Origin: Rhinopomastus cyanomelas
Lineage: Eukaryota > Chordata > Aves > Bucerotiformes > Rhinopomastidae
Assembly (NCBI GenBank): GCA_013400115.1
Contig: VXBP01008680.1
Location: forward strand, 1,049,416 to 1,113,415
Length of the DNA: 64,000 bases
Direction of reading: 5' to 3'
A program made the position numbers and the translations under genes. Numbering within the stretch: the first letter of the stretch is position 1; the number at the start of each line of letters is the position of its first letter. The notes under the pieces are model-generated. The model did not search any database and had not been told where the DNA came from. It saw only the letters and a program-made list of their open reading frames with translations. This document shows positions 49,201-60,580 of the stretch, piece after piece.

Positions 49201-50558
49201 GAAACATTCAGAGGGTGTAAAGATAATATTTAATCTCTGCAGGACATTTTTGAGATAGAATATATACAGTGACAAAATATAAGGAAGTCTCTGCTTCCTC
49301 TAAATATTAATTGAAGTTTCCCAATTTGGGTCAAAGTTCCTAAATATCACAAGATTTTATTTTTTTTTCTTTTTTGTCTGTTCCCTGTTTTGAGAAACTT
49401 TGAAAATTATCGTTTCGGAGCAGCTTCATTTACAGATCACTTACTCACTCTTTATGAAAGCACTGTTAGTGCTTCTTTAGAGTTATTGTAAAATATACAG
49501 CAACTTTTTAAAAATATAGGACATACCTGTATGTTTGGTGTCTGTTTACATTTTCTGTAATGTAGTCATTAAGCACACAACGTAGACTTAAAGGATGTCA
49601 AAACTGACAACCACACTATGATTGATGATGCTGTGCTAGACTAATTCTTACCAGGTGTGGTGTGATGTGAATTCAAATGCAGCTCAGGGTTCTTATTTGT
49701 ATTAGTAAAGTTGTGCTTTGTCAAAGTTCTGTGACTTCTTAACCCACTAAATCCATCTTCTAATCCAAATTTTTCTTTGCCTTATTGCTGTATACAGTAT
49801 TTTGCTTCCTTCCTCTCAAAACAAGCAATCCTTATGTCTTTGTCTCCAGTCAAGGTTTCTTAAAACATCCAGTTCATGTAAATTCCAGAAAATATCAGGT
49901 CTGATGAGGTTATGTTAATTAAGTGTAAAAATCTACATAAAGGCTTCCTAAGTGACTTGAGCTAGGGTAGAGGAAATTATGTAGGGTGAAATTCACTCCA
50001 TCAGCATAAAGCACAAACAGGAGAGCTTTCTGTGGGTAAGGAGCTAAATCCATGCTTTTCAAACAAGGAAAGGGCTACAGCACAGACTTCTCTGGTCCTT
50101 ACATACGTTGTCTCCACTGTCATTCCTTGTCACTTACAGAGCACCAGGGGGAAGAGGCATCAGGTTATTATGTCTTGTTAGTTGTCAGTGGTAAATATTG
50201 GGCACTTGCACTTTTGAACAAAACCCAGATATTTATGAGGGAACAGGGGGTGCTTCACCTAATTTTTAGGTTTTCTTTTTTTCCTCCTCTCTCCCCATAT
50301 CCCACAACCCTCCACTCTGTTTTTGGCTCTGTCCTCACTGGTACATTGTCATCAGCTGGATCATTGGCAAGAGGTGTCCAGCAACTTTGAGAACAGGTTA
50401 CCATGCTGATCTGGGTTGCATTTATTTGCTGATTGGCTGAATATTCTGTCATGCTGTCTTTGTCTTGATTTTATTTACAGTCTATTAACAAAAAATAATG
50501 AACTTGCAAAAAGAGCCTTAAGACACTAGGAAAAATTATTGAGAGTTTGATTTACTTC

Positions 50559-50623
50559 AGAGGGATTGGACTAGATGATCTCTCGAGTTCCCTTCCAATC
50601 CTTAATGATTCTGTGATTCTATG
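50559..50623 (+). mobile_element. CR1: CR1 3' tail, about 65 bp
   Basis: AGAGGGATTGGACTAGATGA, then TCTCTCGAGTTCCCTTCC and two tail units. Terminal hairpin only. Confidence 0.88.
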
Positions 50624-51130
50624 AAATAATATGATTCAATGAATCTTTGCAATCTACATCAAAGGTGCTCCAGAGCTGTAAATGTACCTAGTACCTACCC
50701 CACATGAGCACCAGTCCCTCTCCCCCACCCAACCCTATTTAACTCAGAAGAAACTTTTAGTGACTTCTTTCTCATGCAAATATCCCTTGATGTGAATGAG
50801 ATTTTGCAAGGGTAAAGACGGAGCAAAGGCTTTGGGATGTGATCTTCAGAGACAAAACTCAACCCCTTCTTTTATGGACAGGGGGAGTCCCTGTACAGGA
50901 AAGTTATTGTATGATCAGCGCACAAAAGTAGTGGAAGAACGGCCGGCATACGGAACAGCAACGTATGAAATCAGTTTGCAGGGGATGGACAAGCTTTAGT
51001 GGCAGAAACACCAGAGTGGGGGGGGGAAGGCAAGGGGCTTGGGTATCCTCTAGATTACTCAGCTATCTTCTCTGCCATTGTTAGTCTGAAATGCCCTCAA
51101 GACTCCTCTGTTGAAATCCACAGGCAAAGG
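50624..51130. other. Intronic stretch, nothing recognised
   Basis: No gene or repeat identified. A G-run of eight lies near 51018 outside this span. Confidence 0.4.
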
Positions 51131-51192
51131 AATCACAGAATCATTAGGGATTGGAAGGGGACCTCGAAAGATCATCTAGTCCAATCCCCCTG
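51131..51192 (-). mobile_element. CR1: CR1 3' tail, about 60 bp
   Basis: Tail unit plus terminal hairpin on the minus strand, with one extra G in GGAAGGGGACC. Truncated just beyond AATCCCCCTG. Confidence 0.88.
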
Positions 51193-52611
51193 TCTGTCAA
51201 ACTTGCTGGTCAGTCATGTAGTTGCCCCGAATACTGAAACATCAGCAAAAAATGTAGTTTCCATTAGTCAAAGTCCTGATAACAAGCTCTTAGGGTGGGA
51301 TAGTCATTTAGTTTTAAAATAAACTTTTTTCTTAAGTTTAAATAGCTTTACGAGTCAGTTGCTCAGAATTCAGATGTGTTAAAGAAACCTGAGGAAGCCA
51401 CAGTGATGCCTGCAGGCAACAGAAAATCCTCCAGAAAGAAATGAGGAAATGAACTTTATAATTTTATAGATATATAAATCCATCATGTTTTATATGTAAA
51501 ATTACCTCTTTTTCCTTATTTTTTTAATCCTTTTTGCAGCTTTCTGCAGTTCTGGTGCTTTGGAACTGCTGGTGAACTTCAGCAGTCTGAGGAAGACATT
51601 TTGATGTAAGAGGGGATGGGGAAACAGAGGGGCAGAAATTGATTGGAGTTGAGCCTCATCATTTTTATTTGCTGCTATAGCCTGCACTCACAAAATACAT
51701 CCCAGTTTTTGCAGTAGAGCAACCTGTACGAGGAATGAACCCTAAACTCGCAGCCCTGACAACAAGTCTTCCTCACAACGAGAAGTCTTGTTTTTCTAAT
51801 CACTTACACACAGTAATTGTGTTTCTTTCTCAACCATAGCGCTCACGAATCACAATTCCAGTTTGGTACCCGCTTTGACAACTAGGTGAAAAACACCAAA
51901 AAGACAGCTCTGCAAAGCTACTAAAGGGTGTCGAGCACCTTGGCTACTAACTTGACATTTGTGGTTGTCTTTATTTGCTGCATTTACAGCAACTCAGTGT
52001 AGAAATTGTGGTCCAAAGAAGTAGTGATGTCGTTATCGTGGTTGTTGTCACTTACTTGAGATGAGACGGCATCCCGTGCCAACCAGCACGCGAGCTCAGT
52101 GACCTGGCACGTGGCAGGCACGGGAAGCAACGAAGAAATGCGTCTTCTCTATCCCGAGCAGCTGCACGTAGGGGTGGAGCTCAGGCAGCTCTTGGAGGTT
52201 TTACCAGTTTTCACAGATCTGACAGTGCTGTTTTCTTTGCTCCGCTCGTTTTTCATCTCAGTTTGCTCATTGGCATCGAGTCTGTTGCTTCCTGCTGGAG
52301 TCCTCGGCTTGCATTGCATTTTGGCTGGTTCGCTCTTAGTAGGTTGGAAGAGAGTTTCTCTACAATAGAAACTGGTGTTAGTGGTGTCAGTGGTGGAAAT
52401 CTGCTTTAAGCACATTTTTCCAGGAAGCTCAGTTAGTTAGGAACAGGTAGTAACATCGATAATTGTTTGCTGCATCTGTATTTCTGACTTAACAGCACTA
52501 AGCCCTTCTCTGCTTTATGGCCATTATTTTGGCAGCTGTAGAGAGTCTGTCCTGACAGATTTGTGAGAGGATGAGCTACTTAGTTATTGCTTTCCCTTGG
52601 TCTGTTATGAC
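51193..52611. other. Intronic stretch, mostly featureless
   Basis: No exon or repeat was recognised. CpG-bearing DNA near 52020-52150 (GTGCCAACCAGCACGCGAGC; GGCACGTGGCAGGCACGGG) with an E-box CACGTG could be regulatory. Confidence 0.35.
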
Positions 52612-53127
52612 AGAATCATAGAATCATAGAATCATTAGGGATTGGAAGGGATCTCGAAAGATCATCCAGTCCAATCCCCCTGACACAGCAGGATCACCTA
52701 GACCAAGTCACACAGGAACACATCCAGGTGGGTCTTAAGCATCTCCATGAAGGAGACTCCACAAACTCCCTGAGCAGCCTGTTCCAGTGCTCTGTCCAGT
52801 TCCTTCTGATATTTCTGTGGATCATAGGATCATAGGATCATAGGATGTTAGGGTTTGGAAGGGACCCAAGAGATCATCGAGTCCAACCCCCCTGCCGGAG
52901 CAGGACAAAACTATCTTCTTCCAGCTTACACCCATTACTTCTCGTCCTATCACTAGATGACATTGAGCACAGCCTGGCTCCATCCTCCTGACACCCACCC
53001 TTCACATATTTATAGACATTAATGAGGTCACCCCTCAGTCTCCTCTTTTCCAAGCTAAAGAGACCCAGCTCCCTCATCCTGTCCTCATAAGGGAGGTGCT
53101 CCACTTCCTTCATCATCCTCGTTGCCT
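52612..53127 (-). mobile_element. CR1: CR1 LINE fragment split by a nested CR1
   Basis: The minus strand carries CR1 from near the end of ORF2 (KEVEHLPYEDRMRELGLFSL, then RGDLINVYKYVKGGC) to a 3' end with three tail units. At 52820-52906 a second CR1 3' end of another subfamily interrupts it. The outer copy resumes with TTCTTCCAGCTTACACCCAT. Confidence 0.9.
52820..52906 (-). mobile_element. CR1: Nested CR1 3' end inside an older CR1
   Basis: Three units GGATCATA are followed by GGATGTTAGGGTTTGGAAGG and GACCCAAGAGATCATCGAGT. This subfamily has a tail unit ATCCTATG rather than ATTCTATG. About 87 bp, in the same orientation as its host. Confidence 0.85.
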
Positions 53128-53388
53128 TAAGCTGGATGATAGCTGTTAAAACTTTGCTTGAACAGACCTTCTCTCTTACTCACTGGGTTTTTTTGTGAAC
53201 CAGTAGGATATATCACTCATCAAAGATGGCTCAGTAAAACAGAAACTAAGGCAGAAGAACAAATCTGGGAGATGTGTGCTAACGTATTCCCACTTGCAAG
53301 TCACACAAGGTGCTCTCGGTGGTGTTCCTCACACCGTTCCCATCTATATGTCCTGTTACCCAAACACATGATTCAGACTTGTGATCAG

Positions 53389-53471
53389 GTTACTGTTTTT
53401 TAACCAACTATCGGCTGAGCTATGGTGACATCATCTTTGAAGTGAAGGAGAAAGAAAATCCAAAACTTAAG
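53389..53471 (+). CDS. Exon D of the unidentified gene
   Basis: 83 bp between acceptor ACTTGTGATCAG (a weak pyrimidine tract) and donor CTTAAG/GTAACA. With two leading bases it is open in one frame only: YCFLTNYRLSYGDIIFEVKE then KENPKLK. It is phase 1 in, matching exon C, and phase 0 out, matching exon E. An alternative acceptor after 53419 (GGCTGAG) would shorten it to 52 bp but would not fit the phase of exon C. The peptide changes from hydrophobic and aromatic to highly charged. No known domain. Confidence 0.55.
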
Positions 53472-53668
53472 GTAACACTTTTTTCACTTGAGGCTGCTGT
53501 AGGACACTTTTCCTCTCCTTTGTTGAAGGTTGAGAGCTGACTGAGAGAGCTACTGTGGATGAAGCGACACACGGTAACTCTCGGTGCTCTGCAGTGCCTT
53601 CAGACAAATGTCTGAGCCCTTAATTAGTTGTATGTTTGTACTTTCTGGTATCTATGGTATCACCAGTG

Positions 53669-53749
53669 AGGTGAGACTGCTCTGGCAGAGGGATTGGACT
53701 AGATGATCTTTTGAGGTCCCTTCCAATCCCTGATGATTCTGTGATTCTG
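53669..53749 (+). mobile_element. CR1: CR1 3' tail in the last intron
   Basis: AGGTGAGACTGCTCTGGCAG, then GGGATTGGACTAGATGATCT to two tail units. It makes up a quarter of the 331-bp intron between exons D and E and ends about 50 bp before the acceptor. Confidence 0.88.
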
Positions 53750-53802
53750 AGTGCTCCAGGTAAATAAATATGATGTGTTTCTGTTTACTACTATTTCCAC
53801 AG

Positions 53803-53973
53803 GAAGGAAAAAGGAAGAGTCAGGCAGACCCAGACTCCCTCATCCTCACAGAAGTGTCAGAGATGGAAGAAAGGCTGATGCAGCAGGAAGGACAGGACTG
53901 GATTTCATCAGAGAGTGCTGAAGAGGAATTACCTCCGAACATAATGTGCTTGCCAACAAAGCACAGCCGATAA
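53803..53973 (+). CDS. Exon E: terminal coding exon of the unidentified gene
   Basis: Acceptor TTACTACTATTTCCACAG opens a 57-codon stretch ending at TAA (53971-53973). It is phase 0 in, matching exon D, and begins EGKRKSQADPDSLILTEVSE; the last residues are LPPNIMCLPTKHSR. It is strongly acidic with a predicted short helical stretch (EVSEMEERLMQQEGQDW). With B2, C and D it gives a 131-residue C-terminus. No 3'UTR end was identified: the first obvious AATAAA downstream lies near 54508. The family is unknown; the reading is supported by phase agreement rather than by recognised homology. Confidence 0.6.
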   Translation, partial: EGKRKSQADPDSLILTEVSEMEERLMQQEGQDWISSESAEEELPPNIMCLPTKHSR

Positions 53974-56900
53974 CTACCAAGGCCATTGTGGACCTAAAAT
54001 GCTAGCAGTGGTCAAAGTAAATTAAGACTTTTATTAAGAGACCCTAATGCATCATATTTCTGCAGCAGGATTACACTGACAGCCCTGCAGAGGGAGATTT
54101 AGTCAGGTAATTCTCATTAAGGGGCAAACCCTTCTGACTTCTGCTGGTGCTTTGCCTGATTAAGTACGGAAGAGCCAAGCCCTAAGGTTGGCCCAGCTGA
54201 GCTCTAGCCTATCTGCCTTTATGCAAGCAAAAGCTGTGTGCATCAGCTGCAGCTCGTGCAGAGGAGCCTTACCAGGCACCCCAATCCTAAGGGGAAACCT
54301 TTCATTGCGATGCACAGCAATTTGCATTCTTTCTCAAAACTCTGCTATGACATTATCCATTTTTCTCTTGATTAAAAGAGATCAAGAAGTGCACACTCAC
54401 CTATTACACACGCGGGCTTTCCATACGGGAGGCCTGGAATCCACATTCAAATTCAGGCTAGAGGAGATCCGGCTCCTTCCAGCTCTTGATGGATTGATGC
54501 TGTTCTAATAAATGTCACATTTTGCTGATAATTATCAAGGAGGGAAGGTGCTGTGTTTTTTTGCAGTTATTGTTGGTTTTCTGTGATATTCAAGTGTTTT
54601 CAGAATTATGCAGTGCCAGAGAGCTCTTAAACACTCTAGGATCTCTGAGCCCGTGCAGATTAGTTTAATTTTACCTGCTGAAGGCAAAGCTGTTGCGTTA
54701 GTTATAGCTACAGACAGACAGGGAACTGGAGCCGCACCGACACAAGGGAGTTTTCACTTCTGAAGACAGGCAGGAGTTTCTCCAGCTGTTCAGACCTTTG
54801 GATTGTGGTTCAGATTACTCAGCCCATACCCAGCAGGTATGGACTTCTCTCTGGAGTGACCAGGGATACAATCACAAAAAGTTATCCTCTGGCTTACACA
54901 AAAGTAAGGGTACTCTTTGGGTCCCCTCTGCTCATACATTTCCTCTTCCTGGGGCAGGTGGAATAAGTTTTTAATTGTGATGCTTTCTAAAATTGCTGTA
55001 GAAAATCAATACAACTATAAAAAGCAACTGCTTCCCCTGCCCCAAATGTTGTCCATCATGATCTACTGTATGACTGCTTGTCAAAATGGAAACCAGTACT
55101 TCCTTCTACTTTAGCTGCAGGTCAGCAGGCTCAAATACTGGTAACAGTGTCACCTTGAAGTCATTTGCTGAGTTGAATACAAACCACACCAATCCACAGC
55201 ATAAACAAGCTGGAAATGATAAGCAGTTTGTGATATTTCACTGAAAAACAAATATTAAGAAATAAATATTTTCTTGGAATGTCAGTGTAATACATGATGT
55301 ATGTTTTCAATCCTAATTTCAGCTTCTGATGAGATGAATCAAATATTCACATCCCAGCTGCTTCTGAATGTTCTAAATGGAATTTCTTGGAGCAGCATGA
55401 GCAGGTGGTGTTCCCACACAGCTCCAAATAAAGTTGATATGTGCTGGAGATGCTGGCTGCCTTACATATAAACATGGATCCAGATAACTGCTTTTCTTTT
55501 AATGCACATATTTGGTCATTTGTACTTGAGGCTGAAGGATCTTCCCAAGAACAAAACCAAGGTATAGACACTTTGTCTGGAGCCCTACCTTCTTCCAAGG
55601 CCATGGCTTCCCACATCTGAGCCATAGCTTGTATAAAAGCCATGCACGCTAGGGAGGGGACTGTTGCAAGCCTTTGGACAATGTTTTTTGTACTCTGGTG
55701 GCAAAAGTGGGCTATGCAGAGTAGGATTTGAAGCTATAGAGGGTATCTGAGGCTACCAGTCTTGTTGCGATACACCAGAAAAGCCCTTCTTCTAGGGCTA
55801 GAAGAGGGGAACCAGCAAAGTCAGTCACAGCTCGGATCTGATTTCTTTGTGAAGGCAAACAATGCTGATGTGCGCTGTGCCTGAGTCCAGCCCCCTGTGA
55901 GCCTAGCTGACATTTTGTCTGCTCCATATCACAGCCCAAATTACAACTGTCATTCAGCACAGAGGATAGGGATTCTACATCTAAGAGACACACTGAATGA
56001 AAGTGGTCTCAAAGCCTTCACTTTGCCCTTCCTAAGCACTACCTGGAGAATCCAATTTCCTGTAAAGAGAGATCCATAGCTATTCTGCTACACAGGTAGC
56101 AGAACCACACTTTGGGGGACTCTATTTCTGGCTATAGAGGCAACTCAGGAAGCTCAGCTTCACAAGGTATAAGATCCTGTAACTCTTTATTCCTCCTAGC
56201 TCCATTTTGACATGAATTTCCCTAGTTTTTCAACCAGCTGAACAGCAGAATTTGTATTTGCTGTCCTGTTTTGTAGTCACTTTTGGTTTTCTCTAGTCTG
56301 TTACTCAAAGACTGTTTAACACTCAGACAGCTGGCTACCATCCTACATTCATGGCATCAGACAAGGAAAGGAGTACAAAAAGGCAGTAGAAGATAACTAC
56401 TGTCATTTATACCTTACCAAAATCCTCTATTCTGAGAGCATGGAGAAGAGCAATAGGAAAAAAGCTTCACTTAGGGCTAGATGGGAAGTCTAGGATGGGA
56501 GCAATTTTGCTTTGGACACTTGCATTCATTACCTTTACTTCATAAAAGTGATGTAAAAGATGTAATGACTTAGTCAAATAGGTGGCTTCTAAACCACAGT
56601 GTGAAAATGGGATCTAACACAATTTTTAACCTGGCAAGTCTGAGGCCAGGTTGATGCAGTGCCATTCCCAGTGTCCACACTTGATGCTCTAAAGATTAAT
56701 CATACATAATAATTGTTTGAAAATAATTAACCTCTCAGAAAGGTAAACAAAAACTACAACAGTATGTCATGACTGTATATTCTAGAACTATGTAAGAAAA
56801 TGGGTGTACGAGAACTTTAACATTCAAAATGTGATGATATCTGGACAACTTAATATAAAGACAGGAGACTTGTCTATTGTTTTGCTATAGATTTCTTAAA

Positions 56901-57350
56901 ATTCTGTTCTCCTAGAAGGACAAAGAAAACCCTCTGTTTTGTTTCAAGAACGAGATGATTAGAAAGAACAGTACCTACATTTATATTATTGTTCATAAAT
57001 GTTCGTGTGTATGTGTAGGTGTCCATCTAGTCACACATCTATCCTAAGGGCACTCACAACCAATATTGTATAGAAAAGACCTTATTCCCTTCAATTAATG
57101 ATTTTGTTAAAACTTCAAGTTGATAGGACCTGAGCACAAACCTCTGTCATTTTTCTCCAGTGAGAGATAGCAACTTTCAGGACTGGATGGCAACAGGTGC
57201 TAGGTTGCCCTGTTTTTATCAGAGAGCTTTGACTCATGTAAGGTTAGTTTTATATTTCATGATCCATGGGACACATCCAGGGGTTTAGTTATGTCGTATC
57301 ACTTGACTGCTGCCATTTGAAGCACTCATGTGACAAAATGAGCTTCATCA
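53974..57350. other. Downstream DNA without genes or CR1
   Basis: Probably 3'UTR at first, then intergenic DNA. A candidate regulatory segment lies at 54100-54540. From 55.3 to 57.3 kb only chance frames were seen. Confidence 0.4.
54100..54540. promoter_or_regulatory. Candidate conserved element or 3'UTR
   Basis: Unique, evenly composed DNA (AAGCAAAAGCTGTGTGCATC; CATTGCGATGCACAGCAATT, a near-palindrome around GCGATGC; TTTCCATACGGGAGGCCTGG; GCTGATAATTATCAAGG). It ends near an AATAAA (about 54508) and lies 130-570 bp past the stop of exon E. It may therefore be the 3'UTR of that gene or an enhancer. Confidence 0.28.
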
Positions 57351-57707
57351 AATCATGGAATCATTAAAGTTAGAAAAGACCACCAAGATCATTAAGTCCA
57401 ACTGTCAACACAACACACTAAACCATGTTCCCAAGTGCCAGATCTACATTTTTGGAACACCTCCAGGCATGGTGACTTCACCACTTCCCTAGGAAGCCCA
57501 TTCTAATGCTTGATCACTCTTTCAGTGAAGAAATTTTTTCCTAATGTCCAAATTAAATCTCCTCTGGTGCAATCTGAGGCCATTTCCTCTTGTCCTACTG
57601 TTAGTGACTTGGGAGAAGAGACTGACCTCCACCTCTCTCCAGCCTCCTTTCAGGTGATAATGGTGATATGGTGGTAAAGGGTGAAAAGGCCTCCCCTCAA
57701 CCTCAGT
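57351..57707 (-). mobile_element. CR1: CR1 LINE, 3' half of a split copy
   Basis: An older subfamily, like 33011-33925: the minus strand ends with GATCTTGGTGGTCTTTTCTA, then ACTTTAATGATTCCATG. The copy is broken at 57707 by an unrelated element and resumes at 58028. Confidence 0.88.
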
Positions 57708-58027
57708 TGATCAGGTCCAAGAAAAAATTAACAAATTTATTTAGTTAATGTGCTAATGGGCTGAACCAAAAGCAAAACAAGGAGGGTTCAAAAACCATTC
57801 ATCACATTCCCAGGGGAAGACGGCTGCTGTGTCAAGCCCTGCGCCGTGTGTCTTTCCTGGAACAATGGACAAGAAAATGAAGTGAAGAAGAAGAGGAAAC
57901 AGGAAGCTCAAAACCAGTCACAGAGCTGAAAAAACCCGCTAGCTTGGAATTCCAAGTTGAACCTCACAAGTTGCCACAGCAACTCCCCAATGCTTCAGGT
58001 CAAGAAACTCACAAAATTCAAACTACA
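57708..58027 (-). mobile_element. LTR-like dispersed element, copy 2, inside a CR1
   Basis: A 320-bp segment running from TGATCAGG to AACTACA on the + strand, that is, TG to CA. Its reverse complement matches both ends of 29685-30386 (CTGAAGCATTGGGGAGTTGC, then TGTGGCAACTTGTGA; GAGCTTCCTGTTTCC; and GCCCATTAGCACATTAACTA), but lacks the middle of copy 1. An AATAAA sits in ACTAAATAAATTTG near the 3' end. I see no matching target-site duplication. The flanking CR1 has lost about 200-250 bp at the junction, so the insertion or a later deletion removed host sequence. Confidence 0.6.
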
Positions 58028-58464
58028 AAGGGAATATTTGCTTCTCTTATCCTGCTAGCCACACTATTTCTGATGCAGGCCAGGATGCTGTTGATATTCT
58101 TGGCCACCTGAGCACATTGCTGATTCATGTTCAGCCAAATCTAAATCAGCACTTCCAGGTCCTTTACTGCTGAGGAGTTCTCCAGCCACTCTTGCCCAAG
58201 CCTGTGGATAGAATTGTTGTAGCCAAACTCTAGAACCCTGCACTTTGCCTTGTTAACTTTTCTACAACTGACCTCAGCCAACTGATCCAGCCTATCCAGG
58301 TCCATTTGCAGAGCTTTCCTACCTCAAGCAGATCTACACACCCACCCAATTTGTTGTTATCTGCAAAGTTGCTGAAGGTGCACTCAATCCCCTCATCCAA
58401 GTTATGATAAAGATGTTAAATAAGACTGGCTCCAACGCTGAGCTCTGGGTAACGCTTCTTGTAA
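58028..58464 (-). mobile_element. CR1: CR1 LINE, 5' half of a split copy
   Basis: Resumes at ATATTTGCTTCTCTTATCCT with the post-RT part of CR1 ORF2 on the minus strand. It continues to the conserved region near the end of the reverse transcriptase (AGCTCTGGGTAACGCTTCTT). Heavily mutated. Confidence 0.88.
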
Positions 58465-60185
58465 CAGGCTGCCAACTCAATTTAACTCCATTCAACACTC
58501 AATTTTCATGCACTGAATATTCTAACCCCTGCATTTTCATATGAGATTTCTTCTAAGACATAATCAAATTCTATCAGACCAGCTCCTCAGGAGTCAACAG
58601 TTACAGCAAAAAAAGTATGTGTTGCAGACTTTATGCCCTTTTTCATTTCCCGTGACAGGAGAGACTTGAACTTTTTTGTTTTAGTCAACAACCAACAAAA
58701 TGTGATGCTTAAATACATCTACGTTTTCAATGTTTCTGACCACAGCAACTAAAAAGCTGCTGGGATTGTCTTCATTGACTATTCACTGAATCCCAAAACC
58801 AGCTGAGAACACACATCAGGGCAACCACATCAGCTCAAACTAAAAATATGTGAATATGAAAAAACACCTAGTCAAGACAACCAAGACACATGACATTACC
58901 ACACAAGATACAAAATACTTATCTGTTCCTTTTAGAAGCAAAAGATGCTGATGAAAAATAATGGTTTTGACCAAGGATAGAGACAATAGATTCATCATCC
59001 AACACGTTTTGCTGCACTAAACATGACCAACTAAACATGACCATAAAGGTCTCCTGTCTTTTTTTTTCTCCTGAAACTAGAAATATTTTCTTTCACTGGT
59101 GTCTAGAAGATCCAAAACACCTCTCTGCAGTCAGTATTCAGGAGACACACAACATATGGTTACTGAAAACTGGCAACAGAACAGCTTCTCATTCTCCAGT
59201 CAGGCACTCACTGAAGATGCTCAGAGGACTATCGACACAGCAAATACTCCTTCTTGCTGATGCACTTTTTTACTGTAGTGACCTGGATAATCTTCTGATA
59301 AAAAGGCATTTTAGTCACATACCTCATTTATTCAAAATCAAATGTTCAACATGCTTTGTTTAAATTACTGCCTATAACAGAAAAACTGAAGAAGAGTCAT
59401 GTTCTTGTAGGCATGAATTCTGTATTTTTGTTGCTTTCTGTAATTTCTGTGTATTTTTAGTCTCATTACACCCTCTGCATCTTTGCATCTTTACTCTCAC
59501 TTCAGTCTGGTACTTGAGGTCGTTCTAGAAGTTCATGTGATGCTACAATTTGCAGGGCAAAAGAAGTATTTCTAGCTCCACAAATTTAACTTTCACTCTC
59601 ACGCGCTTTTGAACAAAATACATTTAGGGAAAAAAACTTGCAAATAAAAAATAAAAGATGGGAGCACTAACCACATCTCTCACTCTGAATTTACGAGTCC
59701 ATGTCTGCCTTTGTTTCTCAGCAAACAAAAATAAGTAAGGCTTTTTACTTCTTGGATCCTTTCTGTTCAGAGTGTCTATACAGTTTCAGCTTATGGCTCC
59801 TATTTTCTGTACTAAAGATAAATCAAGCCCCTGTTTTGCATCCATGTTCCAGTGAAGTGTAACTAGTGCATCGTAAGACCAGGCTGGAAATCACAAATGC
59901 TAAAGACAGACTTAAGGCAACTGTCCTAGGCTGAAAGATGGGTAGTGATCTAGTCAGGAATACAACCATTTGAAACTGTGCTAGCTTTTTGCTGGTATAA
60001 AGAGTGGGCAAATTACCCACTTCCAAAGGTTCTGTCATCCTGGAAGTATCTTTTTAGGATATGACTTATTTAGAATTATCTTTTTACTCTGACAGTAACA
60101 GAGGTCTACTGGTAGGGGATGAATGAAAAAACCTCAAGATATATTTTGCTTGCACCGACTCAGTATCTTCCAAGAAGAGACCATC
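58465..60185. other. Non-coding stretch
   Basis: No gene or repeat recognised. A 108-codon frame at 59037 starts in a T-run and lacks splice context and codon bias; it is judged chance. Confidence 0.4.
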
Positions 60186-60580
60186 CTTAGGGATTGGAAG
60201 GGACCTTGAAAGATCATCTAGTCTGATTCCCCTGACACAGCAGGATCACCTAGACCAAGTCATACAGTCAGTCAGGGTTAAAAGGGACCACAGGATCATC
60301 CAGTTCCAACTCCCCTGCCATGGGCAGGGACACTCCACCCTAGATCAGGCTGGCCAGAGCCTCATCCAGCCTGGTCTTAAACACCTCCAAGGATGGGGCC
60401 TCCACCACCTCCCTGGGCAACCCATTCCAGGCTCTCACCGCTCTCATGGTGAAGAACTTCCTCCTCACATCCACTCTAAATCTACCCATCTCCAGATTTG
60501 CTACATTCCCTCTAGTCCTGTCGCTACCTGACATCCTACAAAGTCCCTCTCCAGCTTTTTTGTAGGCCCCCTTCAGAAAC
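60186..60580 (-). mobile_element. CR1: Composite CR1 with two consecutive 3' ends, copy 2
   Basis: On the minus strand, about 315 bp of one CR1 subfamily (distal ORF2 frame with RGNVANLEMGRFRVDVRRKF, then AVRAWNGLPREVVEAPSLEV) reaches its own end (CCTGACTGACTGTATGACT). It then passes into the last about 80 bp of the young CR1 (TTGGTCTAGGTGATCCTGCT to GGTCCCTTCCAATCCCTAAG). The same arrangement occurs at 41742-41909. Confidence 0.85.

Larger units (their letters stand above)
43236..50558. other. 7.3 kb free of CR1, rich in regulatory-looking DNA
   Basis: Within the C-D intron. No CR1 insertion was found in this long stretch although the flanks carry many. Candidate regulatory segments lie near 43930-44350, 45560-45960, 47030-47290 and 48830-49200. 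There is a CA microsatellite at 46400-46429. No exon fits the model. Confidence 0.4.

Noticed and set aside
51018..51026. G-run as a G-quadruplex
   Set aside because: Only one long run, without three further tracts nearby.
53420..53471. Shorter exon D starting after GGCTGAG
   Set aside because: It would enter in phase 2, which does not match exon C; the acceptor at 53387-53388 gives a longer open exon in the right phase.
59037..59363. 108-codon frame as a gene
   Set aside because: Starts in a T-run, no splice or promoter context, no domain and random codon use.
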